This document shows, piece after piece, positions 33,709 through 45,761 of a stretch of DNA of 64,000 nt. Within the stretch, counting starts at the first letter, position 1; each line of letters begins with the position of its first letter. This DNA comes from Agelaius tricolor (Eukaryota > Chordata > Aves > Passeriformes > Icteridae). The translations under genes and the position numbers were made by a program. Below the pieces are notes generated by a model, which did not search any database, was not told the origin of the DNA, and saw nothing but the letters and a program-made list of their open reading frames with translations. The DNA lies in the NCBI GenBank assembly GCA_023055355.1, contig JALJCS010000038.1, forward strand, positions 3,224,001 to 3,288,000, written 5' to 3'.

Positions 33709-34153
33709 CCCAGGATCTGCTCAGCTTCACAGGATCTGGGCTCTCACAGGCTCCTGGTCCCCCAGGACTCATCCCTGCAGCAGGAGGGTGACACCAGCCA
33801 GGCTCCACCAAACCCCAGCCAGGTCCATGCAGGAATGATCCCAGGAGGAGCTCTGGGCTGGCACCAAGCTGGTGCCCAGCTCTGCTGAGCCCTGCCCAGC
33901 CCAGGGATGTGCAAGTGGCTCTGAATTTCCTGTTCTGCTCTACCCCTCCTTTTATTATTCCTAATTCATCAGCAGTGGCAGGAAATCCTTGAGGAGTTTT
34001 CCAGAGATCCCCTCTGAGGATGAGGCAAGGCCAGCGAGCCCTGGCTCTGCCCTGGTGTTTGCCCAGCCCTGATTTACCCCTCCCTGGGAGCACAGAGCAT
34101 GGAGCAGGGCCAGGCTCTGCTCCACTGCAGCATTTCTCCCCTCCTGGGGAAGA
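33709..34153. other. Single-copy spacer
   Basis: GC-rich sequence between the microsatellite and LTR C2; nothing recognised. Confidence 0.45.
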
Positions 34154-34805
34154 TGGAACAGGAAAGCCTAATAAATATGATTGTCTGGCAAAAGATTTTG
34201 AGAATATGGAAACTATAAGTGAGATTGAAATGGAAGCAAGCTTTGAGATCCCTCAGTTACTGAACAACTGGAAAACAATGGTGTGGCCAGCTGAAGGTGA
34301 TCCCCTTTTGATGGAACAACACCATCTGCTTGCAGACAGGCCCAAGGGTCAGAGCAGACCCTGCCAGCTTGGCAGAAGGGCCCAAAGAGGAGTTTTTAGG
34401 GTTTAAAATGTAACACAGTATGGGAATGTAATGATTCTTACAGGCTGTATGGAAATGCTGTAGGATTTGTATCTTGTACTGGATTGGTCAGTGAGAATCA
34501 GAATATTCAGCACAGAAGAAGATTTATTGTATTGTAACAGGAACTTCACTCTTACTTTTCTATGCTCTTACCTCTTGCCTCTTAGCTCTTGCCTTTTACG
34601 CTCTTACCCCTTTTACTCTCTTGTGCTTTTACTCTCTCACCCTCTCATCCTCTCTCCCCCTCTCTTCTCCCAGTCCTGCTCTGAGCTGTGCCTGGCAGCT
34701 CCCAGCAGGGCCCTGCACTTGGCCCTTTGCAATAAACCCCAATTTCCAGACCTGCCTTCAGAGATCTCCCATTCCATCCGTCCCGACCGTGCTACCCCAT
34801 CAATC
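34154..34805 (+). mobile_element. LTR, family C copy 2 (plus)
   Basis: Begins TGGAACAGGAAAGCC, continues through TATGATTGTCTGGCAAAAGA, GATCCCCTTTTGATGG, a CTCTTACC-type internal simple repeat (34553-34660), GAGCTGTGCCTGGCAGCTCC and AATAAA (34731-34736). It is the inverted partner of 13368-14032. The 3' edge is uncertain and I see no target duplication. Because the same start is seen in both copies, the 128-residue frame over its 5' part is most likely U3, not envelope coding. Confidence 0.82.
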
Positions 34806-37261
34806 CTACACTCCCCTTTCCCTGAACCCTGTCCTATTTTGGAGCTAACAAATCCTCCCAGCAGCCTGCCAGCTCCTTCTGCTCAACCCCAAAGAGTGGC
34901 AGCAATTTTCAGAGGAGCAATTTTTTTTTTCTCCTCAAAGGGAGGAGGGAAAAAAGAAAAAAAACCAAAACAGGGGGGAAAAATAAAATAAAAAAAAAAA
35001 AAACAAACCCTGGCATCACCATGGCAACTTGCTCTATGCTGGAGCTGCAAACCCTGAAATTCCCACTCCCCACTTTTCCCTTGGATTGGATGGCAGCTGG
35101 CATCACTCTGTGCTCTGTCAGAGGGAGCTGTGCTTCAGAGCAGGTTGGTTTTGCACATCCTCCCTCGGCAAGGCTGGGTCAGGTCTCTCCAGGACCCTGC
35201 AGGGCGTTTGGGGCAGCAGGACCATTCCTGGGGCAGGGGGTGCCTTGCCAAGCCTTGTGCCAGCTGGGCTGTGCCCCTTTGGCCCCAGTTCTCCTCCCCA
35301 GTGGGTGCTGCTGCAAAAAGGTTTTGTTTTCTGCCCTGTCCCCCCTTGCTGTGCTCCTCATTACCCCCCTCTTGTCCAAGGACAGACCTCTCCACCTCCA
35401 AGGGCTGTTTGTCCTTCCCACACCCACTCAGCCTGGGCATGGAGGTGCAGGATGAGCCCAAAACCCTGCAAAACCTCCCAGCCAGCACAGCAGGGGCTTG
35501 TGAGCCTCTGAAATCCATCAGGAGCTGTGTGGGGCTGCCCCACTGCTGTCCCAGTGCCCTGGAGCTCCAGCAGAGGGGACGCAGCAGGCAGGGATTGCTG
35601 CAGGAATGGGCTCTCCAGAGGGCATTCAGCCCTCATTTTGTCTCATTTATTGCTTATTACTGGCCCTGCTGTGCTGGGAAAAGCAGCCAGAGGTGCAAAG
35701 GAGTTGGCTGTGCCCTGTGGCAGAGCGGTGGGATGCTGGATTGCTCCCCACCATGCCAGGCTGGGAGCAGGAGCAGGGCTGGCTCATCCCAGGGGATCTC
35801 AAAGGATGGGAGATCCCAGAGGACCTTCACCCTCACAAGCTTCCCCCTCCTGCAGACCCAGGGTCACTCACCGGGGCACTGCCACCACCCTGACCCATCT
35901 TTCATCCCCACAGGGGGAGATGTTGCTCTGGGAGCTCGGCAGATGGGCCTGAGCAGAGAGAAAATTGCTTTTGCTTTATAGCCCAGGCAGCAGCGCTTCA
36001 TTTCTCCATTTATAACCCATTTATATCCCACCCCCATCATCTGCTAACCCATTATTCCCCTCTCTGGCCACACAAAGGCAGGCAAGGGGCACCAGCTGTG
36101 CCCACAGCCAGCTGCCCACCACCAGCCAGGACTGGGGGTTAATGGAGCTGGATCCTGATATTCACTTAGGAAATGAGATGCCAGGCGTGCCCTGCTCCTC
36201 CAGCAGCCTGGCAGGGGCTGCTTGTGCTGCAGCTTTGATGAGCCCTCCTGGGCAGGGGCACAGATGCTGCACTTGGCTCTTGGTGCCCCTCCAAGGGTGT
36301 GGGAAGCAGCTCTGGAGCCATGCAGGGGATCACAGCTCTTTAAATTGCTGCTGTAAGTGAGGGCAGGGCCTCGGTGCCTCCTGGCACAGGGTCTGCAATA
36401 AAGGTGTTGGAAAAGGCCCCAAAATGAGCTGGGTTTGCAGCATTGCAGGGGCATGGGGCAGGTCACCACAGGCCTGGGGAAAACCTGGCAAAGGGGCAGC
36501 ACTGAGGAGAGAAATATTTCATTATTGTCTCCTGGGAGTTGTCTGGTCCACCATGTCATGAAATAAACTCTCCAGTAATGTCCAGGTGGGGCAGCACCTT
36601 CTCCCTGAAGCTGCTGCTTCCACCAGGCCTCAGCACCTCTGGATAAATCAGCACACAGCTGGAAACTCCCAGTTTGATTTCTAGGTTTGTAAACTCCCAG
36701 TTTCATTTTTTTCCACAGTCCTGCAGGTCGGAATTCGCTCCCAGTCCCTTTCTGCATGGAACATTTGAGCTGTCCTTTGCCAACAGGGAAACTGAGGCAC
36801 GGGCTGGGCCTTCCCCTCTTGTGAATGACCCCACAGAGCAGCCCCTTCCCATCTGTTCCCCCTCCTGTGGAAAGCAGAGGCTCCAGCCCATCCCATCCTG
36901 CCCCTGCAGCCACCACATCTCCCTCAGGATTTGCTTAATGAAGATTAAAGAAGTGCTGCTGCCAATATGTCAGTCATAAAATCACCGAAAATAATACAAG
37001 GAGCAAAGCACCGTGGCTATCAGCCCGAGTGGAAGTCTCAATTAGCAAATATATCAATCACTGATGACATCTTAAGTAGCATTTGCAGGGAGAGCATTAC
37101 AGAAATGATCTGCAATCACAGAGCTGCTGGGAGCAGAACTTCCTGGGAAGTGGGGCTGGATTCAGAGTGAAGCTGGCCTAGAACAGAGACTGGACAGAGC
37201 TAAAAAATAAAGCAGGGATTTATTAAAAGGATCTCCTCAATGGATGTACCTTGGGCAGCAC
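34806..37261. other. Single-copy stretch; candidate conserved block 36925-37115
   Basis: 34920-35007 is T- then A-rich. 35010-36920 is CTG/CCCAG-rich and holds two long chance frames (35130-35981 +, 283 residues; 36044-36916 -, 290 residues) with no recognisable domain. Confidence 0.4.
36925..37115. other. AT-rich candidate conserved non-coding element
   Basis: TTGCTTAATGAAGATTAAAG, CAGTCATAAAATC, CTCAATTAGCAAATATATC and ATCACTGATGACATC lie in a low-GC block free of simple repeats. The look suggests regulatory constraint; it is not tested. Confidence 0.25.
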
Positions 37262-37435
37262 AAGAGCCCAGCCAGGGCTGCACCCAAGATGAACCAAAAT
37301 GGTTCCAAAATGCACCCAAGATGAACCAAAATGGTCCCAAAATGAACCCAAAATGAACCAAAATGGTCCCAAAATGCACCCAAGATGAACCAAAATGGTC
37401 CCAAAATGCATCCAGAATGGTCCCAAAATGCACAA
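37262..37435 (+). repeat. Short-unit minisatellite (AAAATGGTCCC/ATGAACC)
   Basis: Units such as ATGAACCAAAATGGTCCC and AAAATGCACCCAAG alternate with 16-48 bp periods over about 170 bp. The minus strand reads His/Phe/Trp-rich repeats that are not coding. Confidence 0.9.
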
Positions 37436-37861
37436 CCAGGCACGGGATCTTTCACTTTGATCAGTTCTGCTCCATCTGCATCTTGCAGTTCATTGTCACA
37501 TCCCAGCTTTAGCCCCTGCAGTCCCACCCTGCTTGTTTTTCTCTCTCCAGCCCACGGGATTTGTGCTCTTGGGCTGAGATTTGGGTCATTTGTCCTTGGT
37601 CCCCAGCTGGACCAGGAATTGTTTTGTGTCCCTGCTCTGTGCACAGAGCTCAGCATCCCCTCATGTGAAGCCCAGACCCACACACTAAAGCAGCACAGAA
37701 CCTGAAAAATAGAAAAGCCAAAGCTGAGGCATCAAGGGAAGCACCATCGGGCTCCCAGGGGATATTTGGGTGTCTGCCACCCCAAGAATCATTGTGACCT
37801 CATCACTCTCTGCAGCTCCTGAAAGGTGCCTGTGCTCAGCTGGGGCTGGGCTCTTTCTCCA
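37436..37861. other. Single-copy stretch, nothing recognised
   Basis: No repeat or gene recognised between the minisatellite and the next CR1. Confidence 0.45.
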
Positions 37862-38165
37862 AGCAGAACTGACAGAACCAGAGCACACAGCCTCGAGCTG
37901 CACCAAGGGAAATCCAGGCTGGATAGCAGGGAAAAGTTTTGCATGGAAAGGGTGATAAAGCTCTGGAATGGCTGCCCAGGGAGGTGGTGGGGTCCCCATC
38001 CCTGGGTGTGTTTAACCAAGGCTGGATGTGGCACTGGGGGCCAGGGCTGAGTTGAGGGGTTGGGGCTGGGCTGGACTCGATTGTCCTGAAGGTCTCTTCC
38101 AGCCCAGTGATTGTGTGATTGTGTGATTGTGTGATTGTGTGATTCTGTGATTCTGTGATTCTGTG
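37862..38165 (+). mobile_element. CR1 LINE 3' end with microsatellite tail
   Basis: AAAGCTCTGGAATGGCTGCC, AGGGAGGTGGTGGGGTCCCC, TCCCTGGGTGTGTTTAACC, CTGGATGTGGCACTGGGGGC, GGACTCGATTGTCCTGAAGG and TCTCTTCCAGCCC are CR1 landmarks in sense order. It ends in GTGATTGT/GTGATTCT repeats (38108-38165), the expanded form of the short CR1 3' tail repeat, which marks the true 3' terminus. Confidence 0.92.
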
Positions 38166-39595
38166 TGGATTGCTGTGCTTAGCTGTGCCAGGACAGGGCT
38201 GTGCAGGGTGTCCAAGCTGCCGTGGCACAGCTCCATGGCAAAGGAACATCTGCTCCTGCCTGGGGCTGCAGCCTGGGCTGGGGACAGCACTGCTGGGTCA
38301 CCCACCAGGGTTTGGCTGTGAAAACCCTGCAAAAAGCCACGGGGACAGCTCCCATCTGGCACTCAGAGCCCTGTGGCACTGAGAGCAAGGAGGGGATAAT
38401 GGTGCAGCAATCCTGGCCAGCATCACCCCACTGGTGGCCACCAGCTGGCCCTGCCCAGGCCACTGGGGATGGAGCCAGAGCTGATTTATGAGGTTCAGGA
38501 TGAAGAGGGATTGGGGAAGGTGCTGGAACGTGCACAGGGAGCTATGGATATCACTGGATTGCAGCAGCTGACAGGCTCCAGCTGGGAGCAAACCCTGCTG
38601 GGCAGCACAGAGGTGAAAAAGGAGGAGCAAAGTCACTGCCAGAGCCCCTCCAGCCCTGGGATGCTCTTCTGTACTCACACACACCCCCCAAAACTACAGC
38701 CACGACAAAAAAACAACAAAACCCCCACTGCTTGTATGTTTTAAAGGTGTAGGATTGATGTCACCCCATTAAGGTGGCATTACTGAGCTGACAGCACCTC
38801 TGCAGCCTGCCCAGGCCCCCCAAAAGTCCCTCAACACTTATAAAAGGAATTTCTTGGTCCCAGCTGCATCTCTGCATCCCACAAACTCCCCAAAAACACA
38901 GGGCTCCCATCCCACATCGCTGCTGGGGCTGATTTGATTTCCAGGCCCGAGGAACACTTGTCTTGTTCGGGCTGGTGAATAATTTATAATTTGCTTATGA
39001 GCAAAGGCAATGGGGAGTGTGGGAAAGGGGAGGGAGAATAAATATATATTTATAAAATATGGAAAAAGCTAAAAAAAAAAAAAGATAATAATGCCCAAAC
39101 CAGCCCTGTAAACTGTTCCTTTGATCTAATCCAGAATAAATTATACATAATGGAGCTGGATGGGTTTGCTTGCCGCCAGCATGAATAAAAAACCAGAAAG
39201 CAAGAGAGCAAGCCAAATCATCTGAGCTAATAACAATGTGCTCGCTGTAGATGCTTCATCTGGGATTATTTTGCAGCAGCCAGCACAGATTTCCACGGAA
39301 AAGAAAGTAATTCTTTAACTGGGAGGTGCTGTGCAGGCAACGAGCTGTGGTAATGCTCCAGGATGCCTGGAGCAGCCAGGGAGATTTTTCTTTCTCATTC
39401 CCTGATTTTCTTCCACTGAGGAATCTGGAGGCATCAGATCTTTCAAACTTTGCTACGGGCCATGGGGCAGGTGCATCTTCCAAACTTCTGGAATTCCATT
39501 GATCCAACAAAAAAAAAAACCCACCCATATTTTGATTTTCAAAGCAGATACACAGGAAAGTGTCAAGAGCTGCAGGTTATTTTCCTGTCACCATG
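38166..39595. other. Single-copy stretch, nothing recognised
   Basis: Includes an AT-rich part at 38975-39240 and short A-runs (39072-39083, 39508-39520). The final TTTTCC is the left target duplication of LTR A3. Confidence 0.4.
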
Positions 39596-40472
39596 ATATT
39601 TTCTGAAAAATCCTCTTTGCCCAGGATTTTCTCCTGGGAAGCTGAGAGGCCTCAGAAAAGAATGAAAACAAGAATTATCTGATTGCTTGGGAATGTGGTC
39701 TGGAGCTCATTTACCAACAGGTGCATTTGATTGGTTCCATGTGAATTGTTTTTAATTAAAGATCAATCACCATCAGCTGTGTCGGACTCTGAGGAGTCAG
39801 TCACAAGTTTTCATGATCACTCTTTTCCAACCTTCTGATGGATCCTTTCTCTTTCTTTAGTATAGTTTTAGTATATAATGTAATGTAATGTAATGTAATG
39901 TAATGTAATGTAATAATATAATATAATATAATATAATATAATATAATATATGTTATGTTATGTTATGTTATGTTATGTTATGTTATAAAGTAATATAATA
40001 TAATGATGTTATATTATAATGTAATATAATATAATGTTATATTATAAAGTAATATAATATGATGTTATATTATAATGCAATATAATATAATGATATATTA
40101 TAAAGTAATATAATATGATGTTATATTATAAAGTAATATAATATAATGATGTTATATTATAATGCAATATAATATAATGATATATTATAAAGTAATATAA
40201 TATGATGTTATATTATAATGCAATATAATATAATGTTATATTATAAAGTAATATAATATGATGTTATATTATAATGTAATATAATGATATTATATTATAT
40301 TATATTATATTATATTATATTATATTATATTATATTATTATATTATATTATATTATATTATATTATATTATATTATATTATATTATATTATATTATATTA
40401 TATTATGCCTTCTGAGAACATGGACTCAAATTCTCATCTCTCACCTCGTCCTGGGGACGTCACAACTCCACA
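39596..40472 (+). mobile_element. Solo LTR, family A-like copy 3, with internal AT expansion
   Basis: Starts TGTCACCATGATATT, carries CTGGGAAGCTGAGAGGCCTC, CAACAGGTGCATTTGATTGG, CTGTGTCGGACTCTGAGG and CTTTCTTTAGTATAG, and ends CTTCTGAGAACATGG ... CTCCACA. TTTTCC flanks it (39590-39595 and 40473-40478), a 6-bp duplication. It is 877 bp instead of about 387 because the ATATATCATAAAATAATAAA part of its relatives is replaced by about 530 bp of AT-rich repeats. It is more diverged than A1, A2 and A4 and may be a sister subfamily. Confidence 0.85.
39872..40406 (+). repeat. AT-rich compound tandem expansion within LTR A3
   Basis: Successive blocks of ATGTA(ATGTA)n, (ATATA)n, (TGTTA)n, then a ~50-60-bp higher-order unit of the type TATAAAGTAATATAATATGATG, and finally a (TATTA)n run from about 40288 to 40406. 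Nearly no G or C. Confidence 0.95.
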
Positions 40473-40478
40473 TTTTCC

Positions 40479-41737
40479 CAATGCCTTCACCCTTCCTCCT
40501 CTCTCCTCCCTCCCTCTCTCATGGATGAGGCAGCTCCTCAGCGCTGCCGTGTCCTGCAGAGCTCAGCTGATGGCTCCAGGATGCAGATCCATCAGGAAAC
40601 ACAACCCATAAAGAATTCCCAGCCAGAGGCTCGTGGAAAATCACTCCCATTCACAAGTCCTGCTGCAGCCTGCACTGGCTTCCTCAGGATGGGGAAGGTA
40701 TTAACCCAATAGCCAATACTACAAAAATAAAACCATTCCCCCAGGCCTTGGCTTCAGCATCCAATTAAAATTCCTGCCAGAACGCCCAGCCCTGTGGAAT
40801 GTGCAATTCCAGAGGCAAGGAATGAGCTGGGTGCTGATGTGGCACGGCCAGGTCAGCCCCTGACCACAAACGCCTCCTCAAGTTCACAGTTTTGTCATGA
40901 ATTAAGAGAGAGATGGCCAATGGGAATGAGTCTGGGAAGAATAAAAGGTCCCTGGAGGTCTGAACGTGGGACTCTCCCAGCAGGAGGACCTTCAAGGCCC
41001 AGCAGAGCCTCCAGAAGAAATCATCCTGCTCTGTCTTATTTGGAAGAAAAAACCTTTTTATTTTTTTTTTCTTTCTGTTTCTGACACAGTTTTCCCTTTG
41101 GCTGGTTATTTTGGGAGCAGGGAGAACCCCATCATCTGGTGGATGGCCCCATTGCTGTGGGGACAAGCTCAGGGTCACCCCCTGCTCTGGGAGCTCCCCA
41201 CCAGCTCCTGTGCCCTGCTCACCTTTCCGAAAATTCACACCCACGGCCAAAAGCCGACAAAAGCGGAGGCGGGTGAATTTGGAATGTTTGGCTGTGAAGT
41301 GCCGCTGCACATCAGCACTCTGCACATCTGCAGGAGGAGAATGTGCTGCTTCACAGCTCGTTCAGCTGTGACCCCCTTTTCCAAGAGCCTGTTTGTTTAT
41401 TTGTTCACAGCTCTGTGTGAAATCCACCTGGGGGGAATTCTCTTCCCTCCTCCCATCCCAGATCCAGCAGCCAGGCTGGGTCAGACGTGTCAGAGGAAAA
41501 TGGGAGGCACTGCCTCCATCCCTGCTCTCTCTGGAGCACCCAGAGGGGTGGGAATGCTCTCCCTAAAGCTGCTGCACCATGCAGGAGGGGAAAACGATGC
41601 TTAATTCCTCTCTGTGCCTTATTTAGAGGTGTAGCTGAAGGAATCTGAGCTATTCTCACTGTTTTATAGTGGGCAACCAGGGTGTGAGGGGGTTTGGAGC
41701 TCATGACTTAAGGAAGAGGAGCGATGTAGGAAAAATG
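40479..41737. other. Single-copy stretch, nothing recognised
   Basis: Long chance frames (40966-41604 +, 212 residues; 40765-41325 -, 186 residues) with no recognisable domain. T-rich tract at 41055-41070. Confidence 0.4.
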
Positions 41738-42000
41738 AGGGGGAATAATGCAGGGAAAATAGCTTTAAACTGCCAGAGGGCAGGGTTAGGTGGGATACTG
41801 GGAAGAAATATCCCTGTGAGGGTGGGGAGGCCCTGGCACAGGGTGCCCAGGGAAGCCGTGGGTGCCCCTGGATGTGTCCAAGGTTGAGCAAAGCTTGGGG
41901 CAGCCTGGGATAGTGGAAGGTGACCCTGCCCATGACAAAGGGTGGATTTAAATCCCTCCCAACCCAAGCCAACCCAACCCAAGCCAAGATTCTGTAGCTT
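41738..42000 (+). mobile_element. CR1 LINE 3' fragment
   Basis: ATAGCTTTAAACTGCCAGAG, GGCAGGGTTAGGTGGGATAC, GGCCCTGGCACAGGGTGCCC, TTGGGGCAGCCTGGGATAGT, GGAAGGTGACCCTGCCCATG and AAATCCCTCCCAACCC are CR1 3' landmarks in sense order, ending ATTCTGTAG. Confidence 0.92.
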
Positions 42001-45000
42001 TGTCCCATCACCACCACACCACAACCTCAGAGCTGCCCAGGAAGGACCAGATCAAAGCAGTGCCCAAAACCTCCATGGGTATGACCCCGTGCAGGGCTGG
42101 CTGTGCTCTGGGACCATCCAGCTGTGTGTTAGTCCAGCAAAAACACCAAGATGTGCCTTGGAACCACCCAGGGAACTTCCACTCCCTTCAGGCTGAGGGG
42201 TCCTGCTCTGGAGCCAGAGATGTGTCACTAATTGGTACCCGAGAGTGCTCAAAGGAAATCTCAGCTCTGAACTCAGGGCTGGAGGAAAAGAAAACCTCCC
42301 CTGGACGGAGTGGAGCTGTGGAAGGAGGAGAGCAGAGCTGCAGAGCCTCGGAGATCAATCTCAATTATAACCCCAGTTAGAAGCAGAGGGCTGCTCAGAG
42401 AGGTCACCTCAGGGTGCTCTTATTAGGGAAGTCTATTAGGGAAAAGGCTGATAATGGATGGGAGGCTGCCACACGGGCTAATTATAAACATCACACGGTG
42501 TCTCAGGCTCAGCTGCTCCCTGCCAGGGCTTTGCTTTGCTCCAGGCTCCAGCTCCTTGCTGCAGGGGCCACATTTTCCTGGAGAAGCTGCAGATATTCCT
42601 GCAGCATCCAGGATGGGTCCAGCTGTGCCCATCCTTTATCATGTGTGACCTTATCAGCAGGAGATGGGCTTCCAAAATAGTGAGGGGTGAGAGCTTCTTA
42701 CTGCTTGTGAGCACAACCAGCCCCTCCTGCATTCATTCAGCCACATTTGGGGTTTGGCTTTCTTTAAAAGCTTTTTTCTTTAAAAGCTTTCTTTCTTTGC
42801 TTTTTGACTTTGTAACGGCCTTGGTTTGGGTTAAATGCAGTTTTCACCAGATTCCTTGATCCATTGGGGAAATGTGCCCCCAGCACCAGGCTGGCAGCAG
42901 CCAGCTCTGCTCTTCTGTGCCCTCCATGCCCATGCAGCACTGAGGTAGCTCCAGCCTGGAAAAGCAGGATGGATCAAGAGCTTTGGCTGAGTTCTTCACA
43001 CAAGGAAGCCCCAGGGTGAAGCTGAGCTGGTTGCAGAGATCAGTTTAACCCCCACACTCTCCTCAGAGTGGAGAGCACGGGGCAGGAATGATTTCTAGGC
43101 TGAATTTTTGCCTTACCATGAGCAGCACTTGCTCTGTGTGCCTGGCACGGGCTCGGCACGGGAGCCATGGCCCGGGTTCCTGAGGACAAGGAATTGCATA
43201 AGTCCCACCCCAGCCTGGCTGGATCAGCTCCCCAGCTGGAATAAATCAGGAGAGATCCATCGAGGTCAATCCTGGCCAATTGTGTCCACTTAATCTTCTC
43301 TCAGGAAGCACCACTCAATCGATGTGCAGAGCTCCTGCCTCCTCCAGGGCCACTCCAAAGCTCTTCCCAAAAGCGCTGGAGCAGAAACCCCTCCTGCAGT
43401 GGCTCCTCTCTGAGTGCCTGAGCCACAGCCCAGCTGGGGCAGCACCAAGCTGCCCCAAAAAACACATCTGGGATGGGCATCCAGGGGGGGAAACTGAGCT
43501 AGCTGCCCTGAAAAACAGCAGTTCATTCCAGAGGGACACAAGGCTCATTTTCCATTTTATTTGCCTGAAATGGCCGGGGGCTGGGGTGGAAAGAATGGAC
43601 ATCTGGGAAGAAGGGCTCTTGATAATTCATATTCCAGGATGGTCCTGCTCCCAGCCCCAGCAGGGCTCTCATATTTAATTAAAAATTGCGAAATATTTAT
43701 CTCTGTTAAGTGCTCTCCCTCCTCAGCCCCTCTCCCCATTTGAGAGCGAGGGGGATGGAGCAGGGCAGGGATATTTGTGTGGATCCTTCACAAGCAGTCA
43801 AATAATCAACAAATTGGAAGTTTAAGGCCGGGTTATTTTTTTTTCTGGGGATGTTTCCACACCCATACCTGCTGCAGCAACTCCCGGATTTACAAAGCAA
43901 AGCACAAAACCAAGTGTGGGGAGTCTCGGGGTGTCCCTGGGGCAGAGGGGTGACCACAGGCACTGCTCTCCATCCCTGTCCCTGCCCTCAGCCCCCAGCC
44001 CTGCTTCCACCAGAGGCTGACCCCGGTGCTTTGATGGAGACATCTTTCAAAGAACCCTAACCAGCTTTGTTAGATGTTCTATTCAGTTTTTATAAATGTT
44101 CCTTGCTCTAAAAGAGTAAATGAGGAGTTTGGGGCAGTGCCAAGGGGTCTCTTTTCTATTTCTCTTGGCAGTAAATCAGCTTTCAAATTATTATTGCCAT
44201 AAGGAAACACAATATTCAAATGCAAGCCTCTCTCCCTTTTATGTCCCCCTCCCCTCTCCTCTTCCTTCTGCTGACTGCCCCTCTTTTAAATGCAGATCAG
44301 CCCCAGCCCTCCCCATCACTCCCTCAGTTTTGGGGAGATGACGCTTGGATTTTCACACCCTGTGGAGGATGGAGGGGTCCTTCTTGCTGTCCTTGCTTTT
44401 CCCATTTCAGGGCAGGATCTGGAGCAGAGAAGGGGCAGATAAAGGCCCTGGAACGTCCCCTCGTGTGCTTGGCTCCACACACCTGCCTGAGCTGCTGCAG
44501 AACGGAGCTCACAGCAACAGGAGAGGGAAAAACCCGGTGGCACAGCCAGGCAAGAAGTGTTGAGTCCCAGGGGCTGGAATTGCAGCAAGTGAGGATGCAA
44601 CAGCAATCCTGGGGCTAAATCACGGCTAAAAACAGACAAGGTTGCTCCGAGGAGCATTTTTAGACGATTCACCAGGGGCTGGGGGGTCACATTCCCGGGG
44701 GACATCAATTGACAGCGGTGGCATGAAATCCCAGGCAGCTCCTCACGCCCTGGAGCACTGACCTGCTCACCCCCAGCTCCCAGCCTTCATTAAACCCAGC
44801 TCCCAGCCTTTATTAAGCCCAGCCTCGGGAGATGCGGCTGGCATGACAAAGCACCGGAGATTTGCATGTGTAAAATTCCCTGAAACAAAATGGCTTTGGT
44901 GGGGCAAAAGTTCACATCGGGAACGGCCCGGGGCTGACTCGGGGAAGGTTTCAGCACTGTCAGCACTGAGCTCTGGTGCTCCCAGGGATGAGGCAGGGGC

Positions 45001-45148
45001 AGAGCTGGGCTGATGGCAATGGGAGCAGCCTCCCCTGGGAGCTCAGCTGGGCCAGCAGCCTTTGCCATGGGGCTCACAGCAAAGGGAGCAAAGCGGGGGA
45101 TATTTCCACCCGCCTTGGCTCTTCGGGGCTGCAAAAGGCTTTGGTGAC
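42001..45148. other. Single-copy stretch, nothing recognised
   Basis: No gene or repeat family recognised. Small local duplications: a TTTAAAAGCTTTCTT-type doublet at 42761-42800 and a CAGCTCCCAGCCTTCATTAA-type doublet at 44773-44820. Chance frames up to about 130 residues. Confidence 0.4.
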
Positions 45149-45761
45149 TGTGAAAAACGCCAATCACTTGTTTGTAAAATTTTTTAAAGTTTAATAGTAA
45201 TAAAATGGTTATATAAAAATCGTAATACAGTTAGAGTAATAATAATTTGGACAATTTGAATTAGGACAATATGAGACAATAAATACGAAGAGTTATGGAC
45301 AGTCCGGGTACCTTTTCTGGGCAGCATGAGCCTGAAAAAGGACCCACGTTAACAGAGGATTAACCCTTAAAAACAACAGCCTGTTGCATATTCATACACC
45401 TCATCCATGATGCATAAATTCCATTCCAACACAGGATTCTGTCTGGGCAGTGTCAGCTTCTTCCTCTGAATCCTAACAGCACCTTCAAAGGGGGAAGAAG
45501 TTCATTTCTTCTGATAATGGAGCAATAAATTCTCTTTCTCTGAAAGATTCAGGTGTCCTGTGGCTGCTATCTGGTGCGAGTGCCTCATTCCTTTCTTAAA
45601 AAAACCCCACCAACATGGTTCTTATTTTAACTACAAAAGTTACCTTTTAATTACAAGACTACATTTATTATTAAAATGTTAATACAGCACTACTAATCAA
45701 AGTACATCAAAGTACACATGGTAAATATCTGCGTAGAGCCATATAACATGCACTTTTCACA
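45149..45761. mobile_element. Solo LTR, family B copy 2
   Basis: 613 bp from TGTGAAAAACGCC to CTTTTCACA. It aligns with 8539-9159 in the same orientation, sharing CAGTCCGGGTACCTTTTCTG, TTAACAGAGGATTAACCC and ATTCATACACCTCATCC. Flanking GTGAC and GAGAC form a 5-bp duplication with one mismatch. A + strand AATAAA sits at 45524-45529. It differs from copy 1 mainly in the last ~150 bp. Confidence 0.9.

Noticed and set aside
32825..33838. 337-residue + strand open frame
   Set aside because: Most of it is the Pro-Ser-Phe-Leu translation of the (CCTT)n microsatellite, and the flanks show no domain.
33215..34093. 292-residue - strand open frame
   Set aside because: The core is Lys-Glu-Gly-Arg from the complementary strand of the same microsatellite.
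34020..34406. 128-residue frame that could look like a retroviral envelope tail
   Set aside because: The shared sequence begins at the same TG dinucleotide in both family-C copies and continues into the polyadenylation signal, so it is better explained as LTR U3. The minus-strand copy has a stop in the corresponding part.
35130..35981. 283-residue + strand open frame
   Set aside because: Same reasons; overlapping frames on the other frames and strand are similarly long, which argues against coding.
36786..36800. GGGAAACTGAGGCAC as a MIR fragment
   Set aside because: Only about 15 bases match the MIR core, with no supporting flanks.
36044..36916. 290-residue - strand open frame
   Set aside because: No recognisable domain, low-complexity stretches, no start or splice context. 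The sequence is CTG/CAG-rich and stop-poor, so chance frames are expected.
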